A stretch of DNA of 64,000 nucleotides from Bacillus sp. Cs-700 (lineage in GTDB: Bacteria; Bacillota; Bacilli; Bacillales; Guptibacillaceae): assembly GCF_011082085.1 (NCBI RefSeq), contig NZ_CP041063.1, positions 744,001 to 808,000 of the forward strand, in the 5' to 3' direction. Position numbers and translations under genes: made by a program. Shown in pieces: positions 51,356 through 58,192 of the stretch (positions are counted from its first letter, which is position 1; each line of letters starts with the position of its first letter). The notes beneath the pieces were generated by a model that saw nothing but the letters and a program-made list of their open reading frames with translations, was not told where the DNA came from and made no database searches.

Positions 51356-51934
51356 TTACAGCAAATGTTTTGTGCAATTATATAAAGAACAATCCCAATC
51401 TCCATTAATATTTTCTAAGATTGTAAACGCGGTATTATCTATATAAGTTTTTTGAAACCTACCGGGGAGTAACTGTTGCAATGTTAAACCGATTAAAGCC
51501 CCATGACTCACTATTAGTATTCGCTTGCCCTTATATGTATGGACCATATCTTTAACAAATTCAATTCCTCTTTTGCCTACTTCTTCAAAACTTTCCATCC
51601 CTAGGTCTAAGTTACGCCAATTGCTGCCCCACTTTTCCAGTCGATCTTCTTCTGTCGTTCCTTCTATTTCCCCACAATCTATTTCTCTAATTCTTTTATC
51701 ATAATGACTTATTGATAAGTTTATTTTACTTCCAATGATTTGTGCCGTTTCAATTGCCCTTGTTAAATCACTTGAAATGATAACATCCCATTTTCCTTCT
51801 TCTCGCAGTCTAGCACCAATATTTGCAGCTTGTTTTCTACCTAATTCGTTTAAAGGAATATCTGACGTGCCTTGTGCTTTACCATGATCATTCCACTCCG
51901 TAATTCCATGTCTAATTAGCCCTATGGTTGTCAT
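51356..51934 (-). CDS. Histidine phosphatase family protein, copy 2
   Basis: 192 residues, RHG motif at 8-10 and SHGALIGL near 145-152. It differs from copy 1 at about ten positions (for example GARLREEGKW against GARLQEEGKW, and VKDMVHTYKGKRIL against IEGIVHTYNGKRII). Both look functional. Upstream and downstream sequences, including both flanking elements, are duplicated too. Confidence 0.92.
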   Translation of the reverse strand: MTTIGLIRHGITEWNDHGKAQGTSDIPLNELGRKQAANIGARLREEGKWDVIISSDLTRAIETAQIIGSKINLSISHYDKRIREIDCGEIEGTTEEDRLEKWGSNWRNLDLGMESFEEVGKRGIEFVKDMVHTYKGKRILIVSHGALIGLTLQQLLPGRFQKTYIDNTAFTILENINGDWDCSLYNCTKHLL

Positions 51935-51980
51935 TCTACCTATCCCCTTTACTCTTTCTTACATATAAACGCGCAATTAT

Positions 51981-52032
51981 ATTTACATAGAGCGCTTACT
52001 TCTTTTGATCAAACGCTCCGAGATTACAGCAC
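51981..52032 (+). repeat. Array element, class B
   Basis: ATTTACATAGAGCGCTTACT, then TCTTTTGATCAAACGCTCC, then GAGATTACAGCA. Its left part is shared with 48.45 kb; its right arm is not. GAGCG and CGCTC pair. Confidence 0.88.
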
Positions 52033-52046
52033 AAGGAATATACTCA

Positions 52047-52217
52047 TTAAAACTTGCTAGTCCTTTTGAGTTCTTTTTTAATCTCACGTAGTTCCTCATA
52101 AATCAAGTATAGAGTCACTATAATGACTGTAATAAAAAATCCCCAGGGACCTAAAAGTTCTGTAGCTAAAATACCAAAGACAAATGCTACGATTGCTGCT
52201 GTAATGTATTTGTTCAA
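52047..52217 (-). CDS. 56-residue membrane protein
   Basis: Starts at a TTG with AAGGGAGC seven bases upstream. NKYITAAIVAFVFGILATEL, then GPWGFFITVIIVTLYLIYEE, then a charged tail (LREIKKELKRTSKF). Two membrane segments. It is short but bracketed by two elements. Confidence 0.6.
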   Translation of the reverse strand: MNKYITAAIVAFVFGILATELLGPWGFFITVIIVTLYLIYEELREIKKELKRTSKF

Positions 52218-52269
52218 ATTATAAGCTCCCTTATTTTTTCACTTACTATTAAAACGTCATAAACTACTA

Positions 52270-52307
52270 TTCTTATTACAGATACGCTCCGAGTTTTTTG
52301 AAGACTC
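52270..52307 (+). repeat. Array element, class A short form
   Basis: TTCTTATTACAGATACGCTC, then CGAGTTTTTTGAAGAC. The left half of the hairpin is lost. It is 13 bases before the next stop. Confidence 0.75.
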
Positions 52308-52319
52308 AGTATCAAGATT

Positions 52320-52877
52320 TTATCGCCCCACCCATTTCGGAATAAAATCTCCAAAGTATTTACCAATCTTCTCTACCTCAGTCATAATCCTGCTTATACC
52401 AACTTCCGTAGTAAACCAATTCTCTTTAGTAATTCCGAATCGATCTTCTACTGGAGAAACCATAAAACTAGTGTTCTTTGGAAATGCATCCTGATAACAT
52501 AGCAATGCTCTTCGAGAATGTCCTGCTTTACAGACAATGATAACTTTTTCATATTTAATACCTTTACCCTGTAATACTTCTAAAGAAAAACGGGCATTTT
52601 CTAAAGTATGCTGTGCTTCGTCTTCTTTAAGGATAACTTCGTCAGGCACCCCGTTTGTAATACCAACCTTTCTTAGATATTCCCACTCAGATGTACCTAC
52701 GTGGGGTTTGTACCCGCCTGACGGAAGAATGTATGGAGCCATTCCATTTTTATATAGCCATGAAGCCTTTTCCATTAGCTGTGGATGATTAGCACCGGGT
52801 ACTAATATGACGTCAGCTACAGATACTTCAGTTTCAACGAAAATAAAGTCAGTGATACAATCATGTGGATTAGACAT
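52320..52877 (-). CDS. YdcF family protein (DUF218)
   Basis: A 185-residue DUF218 domain. ADVILVPGANHPQLMEKASW (VLG/PGA-type start), YILPSGGYKPHVGTSEWEYL, LENARFSLEVL and VIIVCKAGHSRRALLCY are the standard blocks. The family binds SAM-like or related nucleotides and is linked to envelope biogenesis, but its activity is not settled. A 5' remnant of a relative is at 20.1 kb, with the same leader. Confidence 0.9.
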   Translation of the reverse strand: MSNPHDCITDFIFVETEVSVADVILVPGANHPQLMEKASWLYKNGMAPYILPSGGYKPHVGTSEWEYLRKVGITNGVPDEVILKEDEAQHTLENARFSLEVLQGKGIKYEKVIIVCKAGHSRRALLCYQDAFPKNTSFMVSPVEDRFGITKENWFTTEVGISRIMTEVEKIGKYFGDFIPKWVGR

Positions 52878-52922
52878 TTTTATAAACCCTTTCGTAAATA
52901 AACTTATGTGGGGAGAATAATC

Positions 52923-52956
52923 CTATTCAACAATTGCTCCGAGATAATTGAATAAA
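52923..52956 (+). repeat. Array element, class C
   Basis: The arms CTATTCAACAATT and GATAATTGAATAAAT pair well around GCTCCGA; ATTCAAC fits RYYYAAC. Confidence 0.87.
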
Positions 52957-52966
52957 TAAAGCCTGC

Positions 52967-53122
52967 TTAGAAATATCTATTTATTATTTTTATCCATCCC
53001 ATTATTGCTAAAAAGAACATAATGACCCAAAATAGACTTCTACGCCATATCCTGGGTATAGAAAACCAATATGAAACAATTTTCAACGATGTATTATTTT
53101 CTTTATTGGTTTTATTACTCAC
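52967..53122 (-). CDS. 51-residue membrane protein
   Basis: GTG start with TGAGGTGATGTT upstream. SNKTNKENNTSLKIVSYWFS, then IPRIWRRSLFWVIMFFLAIM, then GWIKIINRYF: a polar head, one membrane segment and a short end. It is too short to be recognised. Confidence 0.55.
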   Translation of the reverse strand: MSNKTNKENNTSLKIVSYWFSIPRIWRRSLFWVIMFFLAIMGWIKIINRYF

Positions 53123-53205
53123 AACATCACCTCAATTGACATATACAACTTTTACTACTAGGCTAATCTCTTTGATTCGGGGATATCATTTTAGATCAAA
53201 ATAAT

Positions 53206-53248
53206 GTCTTCACAAATGTTGCAGATAAGCTCCGATTTAATTGAAGAT
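53206..53248 (+). repeat. Array element, class A/C mixed
   Basis: GTCTTCACAAATGTT and GCAGATAAG lead to GCTCCGATTTAATTGAAGATC. The outer arms GTCTTCA and TGAAGATC pair. It ends seven bases before the next stop. Confidence 0.78.
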
Positions 53249-53254
53249 CTGGAA

Positions 53255-53797
53255 TTAAAACTTCTTAATTAATTCTATGTCAGCGTAATGATCAGCTCTA
53301 TATTCATTATCTCCATAAAATCCATTAATCGTATCTAATCCAAGTCCAGTCCAAAATCTAATAGCTGGCCAATTTTTTATTGCTACACTTGCTCGGACCT
53401 CTCCAAATTTAGACTCTCTTAAAATACTTAACAATTCACTAATTACTTCTTTCCCTAGTCCTTGTTTGTGATATTCCTTGTCAATGTATAGGTAGTTAAT
53501 ATAAAAAGTTTCATTCTTCGGATATCCTTGATAGGTGGTAAGTATTCCAATAATAGGATCCATTTCCTTCACTCTAATTACCTGGATTTTATACTTGTCT
53601 TTCGTTCCATTAGGAGGTAAGTCGCCATCAGTGAAACAGCGATAAGCATATTCATAATCTAGGCTACCACCGTCCCATTGGTGTATGTAACTCCCTTGTT
53701 CATATAACTTTTGAACACTTTGTATTTCATCTTCATCAAGGTCTTGGATTGTGAGACTTTTAGTTTCCCACATCGCTGGAATTGTTTTTATCACCAC
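53255..53797 (-). CDS. GNAT N-acetyltransferase
   Basis: A 180-residue acetyltransferase. SLTIQDLDEDEIQSVQKLYE opens it. The acetyl-CoA loop is LYIDKEYHKQGLGKEVISEL (KQGLG). RASVAIKNWPAIRFWTGLGL is the C-terminal strand region. It is a single unit. Confidence 0.9.
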   Translation of the reverse strand: MVIKTIPAMWETKSLTIQDLDEDEIQSVQKLYEQGSYIHQWDGGSLDYEYAYRCFTDGDLPPNGTKDKYKIQVIRVKEMDPIIGILTTYQGYPKNETFYINYLYIDKEYHKQGLGKEVISELLSILRESKFGEVRASVAIKNWPAIRFWTGLGLDTINGFYGDNEYRADHYADIELIKKF

Positions 53798-53838
53798 TAC
53801 TTACTCCACTCCCATATTCAATACTTCTATTACTTAGT

Positions 53839-53911
53839 TATTTAACGATCCTGCCTAAACCAACAAAAAGCGCTTACTTTTTATTAAGCCAACGCTCCGA
53901 GTTTGTGGAGT
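53839..53911 (+). repeat. Array element, class B, with long left part
   Basis: ATTTAACGATCCTGCC, then TAAACCAACAAAAAGCGCTT, then ACTTTTTATTAAGCCAACGC and TCCGAGTTTGTGGAG. ATTTAAC fits RYYYAAC. It is 13 bases before the next stop. Confidence 0.85.
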
Positions 53912-53924
53912 AAAAATTGTATCA

Positions 53925-54422
53925 TCATTTAATTTCAAGCCAATCTTCTTGCCATTGAAAGTAAGCATTATTCGAAGGAATCTTATAGAATATTTCTTCT
54001 GGATAAGGTAGAGCAAGTTTAGGTTTATACTCATTGCTAAAAAACTGGAGATCTACAGATTCACCATCAATAGGATTTAATGCTCCTCCTAAAATTTTGC
54101 ATTCAAATACAAATACATTGTACTCTACTTTATCACCGTTAGCATAAGTAAAACGAAAATCTTTACCTCCAAATACTCCTAATAAATTTTGAGGTTTTAC
54201 TGTTAACCCGGTCTCTTCCCATACCTCTCGTACTACAGCTTGAGCAGGGGCTTCGCTAGGTTCAATTGCACCAGCAGGAAGACTCCAGATATCCCCGTCT
54301 CCTGGATATTGGTACAGAATTTCATTTTTATTATTTCTTATAATTGCAGCAACGCTTGGGATAAAGATAAGGTCATTATTAATCTTATTGCGAAGTTCTT
54401 GATAGTAATTAGATATTGGCAT
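53925..54422 (-). CDS. Nudix hydrolase
   Basis: A 165-residue Nudix protein. The box is GAIEPSEAPAQAVVREVWEE then TGL (after WSLPA). AAIIRNNKNEILYQYPGDGD precedes it. The start at 54422 is used because AGGAGTG lies ten bases upstream. The long C-terminal part (PYPEEIFYKIPSNNAYFQWQ) is typical of a branch with unknown substrate. Confidence 0.88.
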   Translation of the reverse strand: MPISNYYQELRNKINNDLIFIPSVAAIIRNNKNEILYQYPGDGDIWSLPAGAIEPSEAPAQAVVREVWEETGLTVKPQNLLGVFGGKDFRFTYANGDKVEYNVFVFECKILGGALNPIDGESVDLQFFSNEYKPKLALPYPEEIFYKIPSNNAYFQWQEDWLEIK

Positions 54423-54466
54423 TACTAATTTCACTCCTAAAATTAAATCTTTTATTTGCAATCTAT

Positions 54467-54560
54467 ATTCCCAATTATTTCAAAGAAGGGCATACTAAAC
54501 AATCTTTTATTTCATAAAATAAGAGCTTATCTTATTACAGATAAGCTCCGATTTAACAAA
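54467..54560 (+). repeat. Array element, class A (last plus-oriented copy)
   Basis: TTCCCAATTATTTCAAAG, the hairpin GAGCTTATCT, TATTAC, AGATAAGCTC, and a core reduced to CCGATTTAACAAAACAAATG. The minus-strand TTGTTT and AATAAT boxes are 17 apart. 54561-54741 has no gene. Confidence 0.82.
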
Positions 54561-54741
54561 ACAAATGACTCCATTCAATATTCTTGAGTTGCCCCCGTTT
54601 CTTTAAGACTTGGTTTCAAGATAAAACAATTCACTAAAACATAGGCAGCTTTTATTAGCGTGCCCCCTTTAGCTTAAAACGGATATTTTTTATATAATAG
54701 ATAAACAGGTACTAAACTCAAAGAATTTTTTTTAGAAAGTA

Positions 54742-54978
54742 GTGATTTTATTGGAAACAACACCATTTGATTATAGCGACAATAAATTCTCAGTCTATTT
54801 TGAAGTAGCAGATAAAAAATCCACTTTAGATGTTTTAAAAAAAATTGCTTTTATTAATAATATTGAGCACTTACAATATGGGTTTAAAGTCAATATTGCA
54901 ATACAACAAATCCCTGAGATTGTTAGATATTTATCACAAGAAAATATTGCAATATATGCAGTAACTCCTCAAAAGTAG
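54742..54978 (+). CDS. 78-residue protein of unknown function
   Basis: Starts at a GTG (TTG three codons later is possible). ETTPFDYSDNKFSVYFEVAD, then STLDVLKKIAFINNIEHLQY, then NIAIQQIPEIVRYLSQENIA: a mixed alpha/beta domain. It is a plus-strand unit, followed by an inverted array element, and a deleted copy is at 23.75 kb. Confidence 0.6.
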   Translation: MILLETTPFDYSDNKFSVYFEVADKKSTLDVLKKIAFINNIEHLQYGFKVNIAIQQIPEIVRYLSQENIAIYAVTPQK

Positions 54979-55058
54979 TTACCTTCTAACAAGCTATTAG
55001 AAGTTAAATGAGATATTCATTTAACTTATTTTATTTAGGCTGTATTTGCATTGATTGT

Positions 55059-55130
55059 TGTCTTTAGACGATAAAGTTTGTCCGTTGATTTCCGCCGGGA
55101 GGGAGTAGGCCCCCCGCCATAACCCCTGAA
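55059..55130. repeat. Bacillaceae-type GC-richer intergenic repeat
   Basis: GACGATAAAGTTTGTCCG, TTGATTTCCGCCGGGAGGG. TTGTCCGTTGATTTCCGC-like repeats are scattered in many Bacillaceae genomes, from memory. It is shared with 23.88-23.94 kb. Confidence 0.5.
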
Positions 55131-55160
55131 GTCTTCCACAATCCTGCCCGATTGCTGAAC
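55131..55160 (-). repeat. Array element, class C, inverted orientation (right end of the array)
   Basis: GTCTTCCACAATC, centre CTGCCC, then GATTGCTGAAC. The left part is the exact complement of the right arm seen elsewhere (GATTGTGGAAGAC). It lies downstream of a plus-strand gene, so element and gene orientation switch together. Confidence 0.8.
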
Positions 55161-55263
55161 ATCATTCTGCTTTAAACAATACCATATTTTTCTAATAAGC
55201 AAAAAAGTCCAATTCGAAGGGCCTTTTAAGATCCGCCTACCGAATTGAACTACTTCTTACGTA

Positions 55264-56385
55264 TTATTGTTTTGTAATCGCTGCGTGAATGTCGTAATCT
55301 GTAGGGTCGAGTTCGGTTTCTTTACCAAGCGCAAGCCTGGCAAGTTCAAGTCCAAGATATGGACCTACGGTTAGGCCTGAGGCGCCCAGACCATTTGCAG
55401 CTAGTAAATTATTCATCTCAGGTACATAACCGAATACTGGAAGAAAACCTGGTGTGAATGGACGAAAACCCACTTTTGCTTCTAAAAAAGTACTCTTTGC
55501 TAATCCAGGGGCAACGGCAAGTGCTTTACTAAATATTTCTTGAAGACCGCCTGCCGTTACTCGCCTGTCCATTCCAGCTTCATTTTCGTGAGTAGCGCCA
55601 ATGACGACTCGCCCATCGTCAAAGCTTAATAAATACTGGTCGTTTGGAGGCATCACAACTGGCCACTCGCTTGTAGTTTCACCTGGCATCTCAAGGTGAA
55701 CAATTTGAGCTTTTTGAGAGGTGACGTTGAACCTTAGTCCTAAAGGAGATAAGAGTTCTTCCGCCCATGCTCCAGCGGTAACAATAACTTTATCTGCTTT
55801 AAGTATCTCGCCTTCAATGATAACTCCTGTGATTTCATTATCTGAAGACTGGAGTTTCGCATCACCAAATCTCAATGTAGCACCATACATTTGTGCAGCG
55901 CGGAGAAGCGCTTGTTGAAGCGCTGCGCCATTTACTCGAGCGGCGCCGCTCACAAACACAGACTGATATTCTTCCGCTACGTGAGGAAACAATGTTCTTG
56001 TTTCTTCAGCTGATAACTTCTTAATCTCACCTATTTCTGGTGCATCCTCTCTCCGCTTTTTTGCTCGATCGATCATTTTATCTAATTTCGTTTCATCTGT
56101 GTGAAGGCTAATTGCGCCTACTTTCTTGTAGCCCGTTTCAGTCTCTCCATCCTCCATTAATTGTTCAATTAAATTTGGATAGAATTTTGCTCCACCTTTG
56201 GCTAGTCGATACCACACCTTATTTCGGCGTTGAGAGAGCCACGGACATACGATTCCTGCTGCGGCTTTCGTAGCCTGACCAGGTTCTTGACGGTCCACAA
56301 TAGTAACATCTACCCCCATTTTTGCTAAATGGTAAGCCGTTGAGGCACCAAGTATCCCTGAGCCTATAATAATCATTGAGTTCAT
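55264..56385 (-). CDS. FAD-dependent amino-acid oxidase/dehydrogenase (DAO family)
   Basis: A 373-residue flavoprotein. The FAD-binding Rossmann motif is MIIIGSGILGASTAYHLAKM (residues 4-23). RVNGAALQQALLRAAQMYGA and DKVIVTAGAWAEELLSPLG are the usual core, and LLAANGLGASGLTVGPYLG is the C-terminal dinucleotide motif. Glycine, sarcosine or D-amino acids are possible substrates; it is related to the ThiO and DadA branches. The start at 56385 has AGGTG upstream. Confidence 0.88.
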   Translation of the reverse strand: MNSMIIIGSGILGASTAYHLAKMGVDVTIVDRQEPGQATKAAAGIVCPWLSQRRNKVWYRLAKGGAKFYPNLIEQLMEDGETETGYKKVGAISLHTDETKLDKMIDRAKKRREDAPEIGEIKKLSAEETRTLFPHVAEEYQSVFVSGAARVNGAALQQALLRAAQMYGATLRFGDAKLQSSDNEITGVIIEGEILKADKVIVTAGAWAEELLSPLGLRFNVTSQKAQIVHLEMPGETTSEWPVVMPPNDQYLLSFDDGRVVIGATHENEAGMDRRVTAGGLQEIFSKALAVAPGLAKSTFLEAKVGFRPFTPGFLPVFGYVPEMNNLLAANGLGASGLTVGPYLGLELARLALGKETELDPTDYDIHAAITKQ

Positions 56386-56546
56386 CAGTAACACCTATTT
56401 CGTTAAATTCATTTCTTTTTTCATTTTACACACAATCATAAAACCGCTCAAGCAGTTAAAAGACGCTTTGTCGGGAAACAACTTTCTTCTATATAAATTG
56501 CTGTCTATGCTAAAATGACACCATTACATTATGAAGGAGTTTCATC

Positions 56547-56966
56547 ATGAAAAAAACATTGGATCATATGGGAATTGCAGTTAGACGATTAGATGAAAGT
56601 GTTCAGTTTTATACTGAAGTATTAGGAGGAGAACTATTCGACCGCTATCGCAGTGAAGCTACAGGAGTTGAGAGCGAAATTGCAGTGATTGATCTTAATG
56701 GAAGTCGTATTGAATTGCTTATGCCTACAAACAATACAACTTCTCCAATCGCACGATTTATGAAACAAAAAGGAAAAGGCGTTCACCATATTGCATACAG
56801 GGTCGAGAACCTTGATGAAGCCCTTAAAGAATTAGAACAACAAAGCATCCGTGTGATGGAAGAAACACTACGTATCAATAAACATGGTAGAAGGTTAATT
56901 TATTTAAATCCCGCTGATACAGAAGGGACAATTATTGAATACTGTGATTACCCAGAAACAAATTAA
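56547..56966 (+). CDS. VOC family protein, methylmalonyl-CoA epimerase-like
   Basis: 139 residues in two VOC modules: TLDHMGIAVRRLDESVQFYT, then GKGVHHIAYRVENLDEALKE, ending in EGTIIEYCDYPETN. The metal ligands His7 (DHMGIAV), the His in HHIAY and the Glu in IIEYC are in place. Epimerase activity is inferred; no mutase gene is nearby. GAAGGAG precedes the ATG. Confidence 0.85.
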   Translation: MKKTLDHMGIAVRRLDESVQFYTEVLGGELFDRYRSEATGVESEIAVIDLNGSRIELLMPTNNTTSPIARFMKQKGKGVHHIAYRVENLDEALKELEQQSIRVMEETLRINKHGRRLIYLNPADTEGTIIEYCDYPETN

Positions 56967-56967
56967 C

Positions 56968-57084
56968 TTATAATTGAATAAACGCTAGTCGAAAAACAAG
57001 AATCATAAATAACAAGAATGTGAGCACAAGAAGTATATTAAGTCTTGAAGGTAAATTATTATTTTGATTGTTTTTATCACTCAT
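56968..57084 (-). pseudogene. N-terminal remnant of a penicillin-binding protein 2 (PbpA) gene
   Basis: GGGAGGAAAG precedes an ATG at 57084. The frame reads MSDKNNQNNNLPSRLNILLV, then LTFLLFMILVFRLAFIQL and stops. The RLN...RL.FIQ block matches the transmembrane start of class B PBPs. The rest of the gene is absent. A genuine 38-residue membrane peptide is the alternative. Confidence 0.6.
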
Positions 57085-57430
57085 GGTAGCTTTCCTCCCG
57101 TTGCTAAAATGTAAAACGATATCGTTCGTGTTATTGCTTCATGATTATGGATTTCATTACAAAATCCTCATATCTTTAACATATAGGAAAAACAGCATCT
57201 TTACTGAAGTGCCATATTCCTCATCGTTTGCATTTTAGCATAATTTCACTTGTTACAAACGAGTTTTTTGGATTCAAAGTTATTTTTCTTAAAACGCTTT
57301 AAGGAAAAACAGGTAAAAGAAAACTTTCCTCTTTATTGCTTGATCTTCTTTTACATCATTCGTTTCCACTTCTTTTCTTATGGATGGAGAAATCGACATT
57401 ATCTCTAGCCATTCAGCCAAATCATTTAAT
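57085..57430. other. Non-coding stretch between the PBP remnant and the TRIC gene
   Basis: AT-rich; no gene supported on either strand. A TTTCCTCTTTATTGC-type stretch near 57330 pairs weakly with AAGGAAAAAC upstream. Confidence 0.4.
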
Positions 57431-57461
57431 AAAAAAATGCAGCTTAAGCTGCATTTTTTTA
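57429..57461. terminator. Terminator of the TRIC-type gene
   Basis: AAAAAAATGCAGCTT is followed directly by AAGCTGCATTTTTTT, a perfect stem ending in T7. Confidence 0.9.
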
Positions 57462-57467
57462 TTCCAT

Positions 57468-58088
57468 CTATGTTTTCGGTTCCTCACTATGAATGCTTCT
57501 ATACGGCAACTTCCATCCATATCGAAGAGAAAGCATGCGGAGGAACACAATGGTTCCAAATAATAACATTAATGGAGGCAATTCTTTCGGATAACCAAGG
57601 CCGATTAACAGACCAGCCATCATCGCCCAAACAGCATAGACTTCTTTTTGCAACACCGTTGGTTTCCTTCTAGCTAAAAGATCACGAATGATCCCTCCAC
57701 CTGTTCCTGTCATAGCAGCAGCGACCATAGCTGCAATAAAAGGATGTCCCATCTCCTCTGCAAAGAGTGCACCCTGGATGGCGAATGCTGCGAGACCAAT
57801 CGCATCAAAGAAGCTACCCCATTTTTCCCAGTAATAGTTAATCCAGCTAGCTGGAAAAACAAAGATAACGAGAATTGTAGCGATCGCAATCATAATAAGA
57901 ATATCTTGATCCCAAATTGAAGCTACGGGAACACCTATTAATAAATTCCGGATAATTCCTCCACCAAATGCCGTTGCAAGTCCAAGAACGATTACACCAA
58001 GAAAATCAAACTCTTCTTCAAGTGCGACCAGTGCGCCACTCGCTGCAAAGGCAATCGTACCGATAATATTAAGAATTTCCCAAGTCAC
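57468..58088 (-). CDS. TRIC-type (UPF0126) membrane protein
   Basis: 206 residues with seven hydrophobic segments in two repeats. TAFGGGIIRNLLIG and TGTGGGIIRDLLARRKPTVL are the two conserved GGGxxRDLL motifs of the family, which has prokaryotic TRIC cation channels and YvgT of B. subtilis. The GTG at 58088 (TWEILNIIG) is preferred over one six codons upstream because AAAGGG precedes it. Confidence 0.88.
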   Translation of the reverse strand: MTWEILNIIGTIAFAASGALVALEEEFDFLGVIVLGLATAFGGGIIRNLLIGVPVASIWDQDILIMIAIATILVIFVFPASWINYYWEKWGSFFDAIGLAAFAIQGALFAEEMGHPFIAAMVAAAMTGTGGGIIRDLLARRKPTVLQKEVYAVWAMMAGLLIGLGYPKELPPLMLLFGTIVFLRMLSLRYGWKLPYRSIHSEEPKT

Positions 58089-58163
58089 ACCATTACGCCC
58101 TTTCACGATCTATTGAAAGTTAAAGTGTACGTCAGCTTTCGCGTGTTAGCAACCCTTAATAAG

Positions 58164-58192
58164 AAAAAAACCCCCAGCTGGTGGAGGTTTAA
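58164..58192 (-). terminator. Terminator of the MurE-like gene
   Basis: AAACCTCCACCAGC pairs with GCTGG then GGGTTTTTTT on the minus strand, with one mismatch in the stem. Confidence 0.75.

Noticed and set aside
13421-55160. Repeats read as a CRISPR array
   Set aside because: The element spacing is irregular (about 150 to 2400 bases), the spaces contain genes and no cas gene is present.
13421-55160. Elements as simple IS or MITE insertions
   Set aside because: No transposase, no target-site duplications seen, and positions always fall between genes in one orientation. Terminal inverted repeats are missing in classes A and B.
13421-55160. Elements as mere terminator repeats
   Set aside because: Class A hairpins do look like terminators, and this remains partly true. 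But class C copies have no T-tract, and several units have a separate strong terminator beside the element (41.15, 46.75 kb). The duplication breakpoints at the core are not explained by a terminator.
57330-57563. Open frames on the plus strand around 57.4 kb
   Set aside because: They cross a perfect terminator and the antisense end of the TRIC-type gene, and have no protein-like composition or ribosome site.
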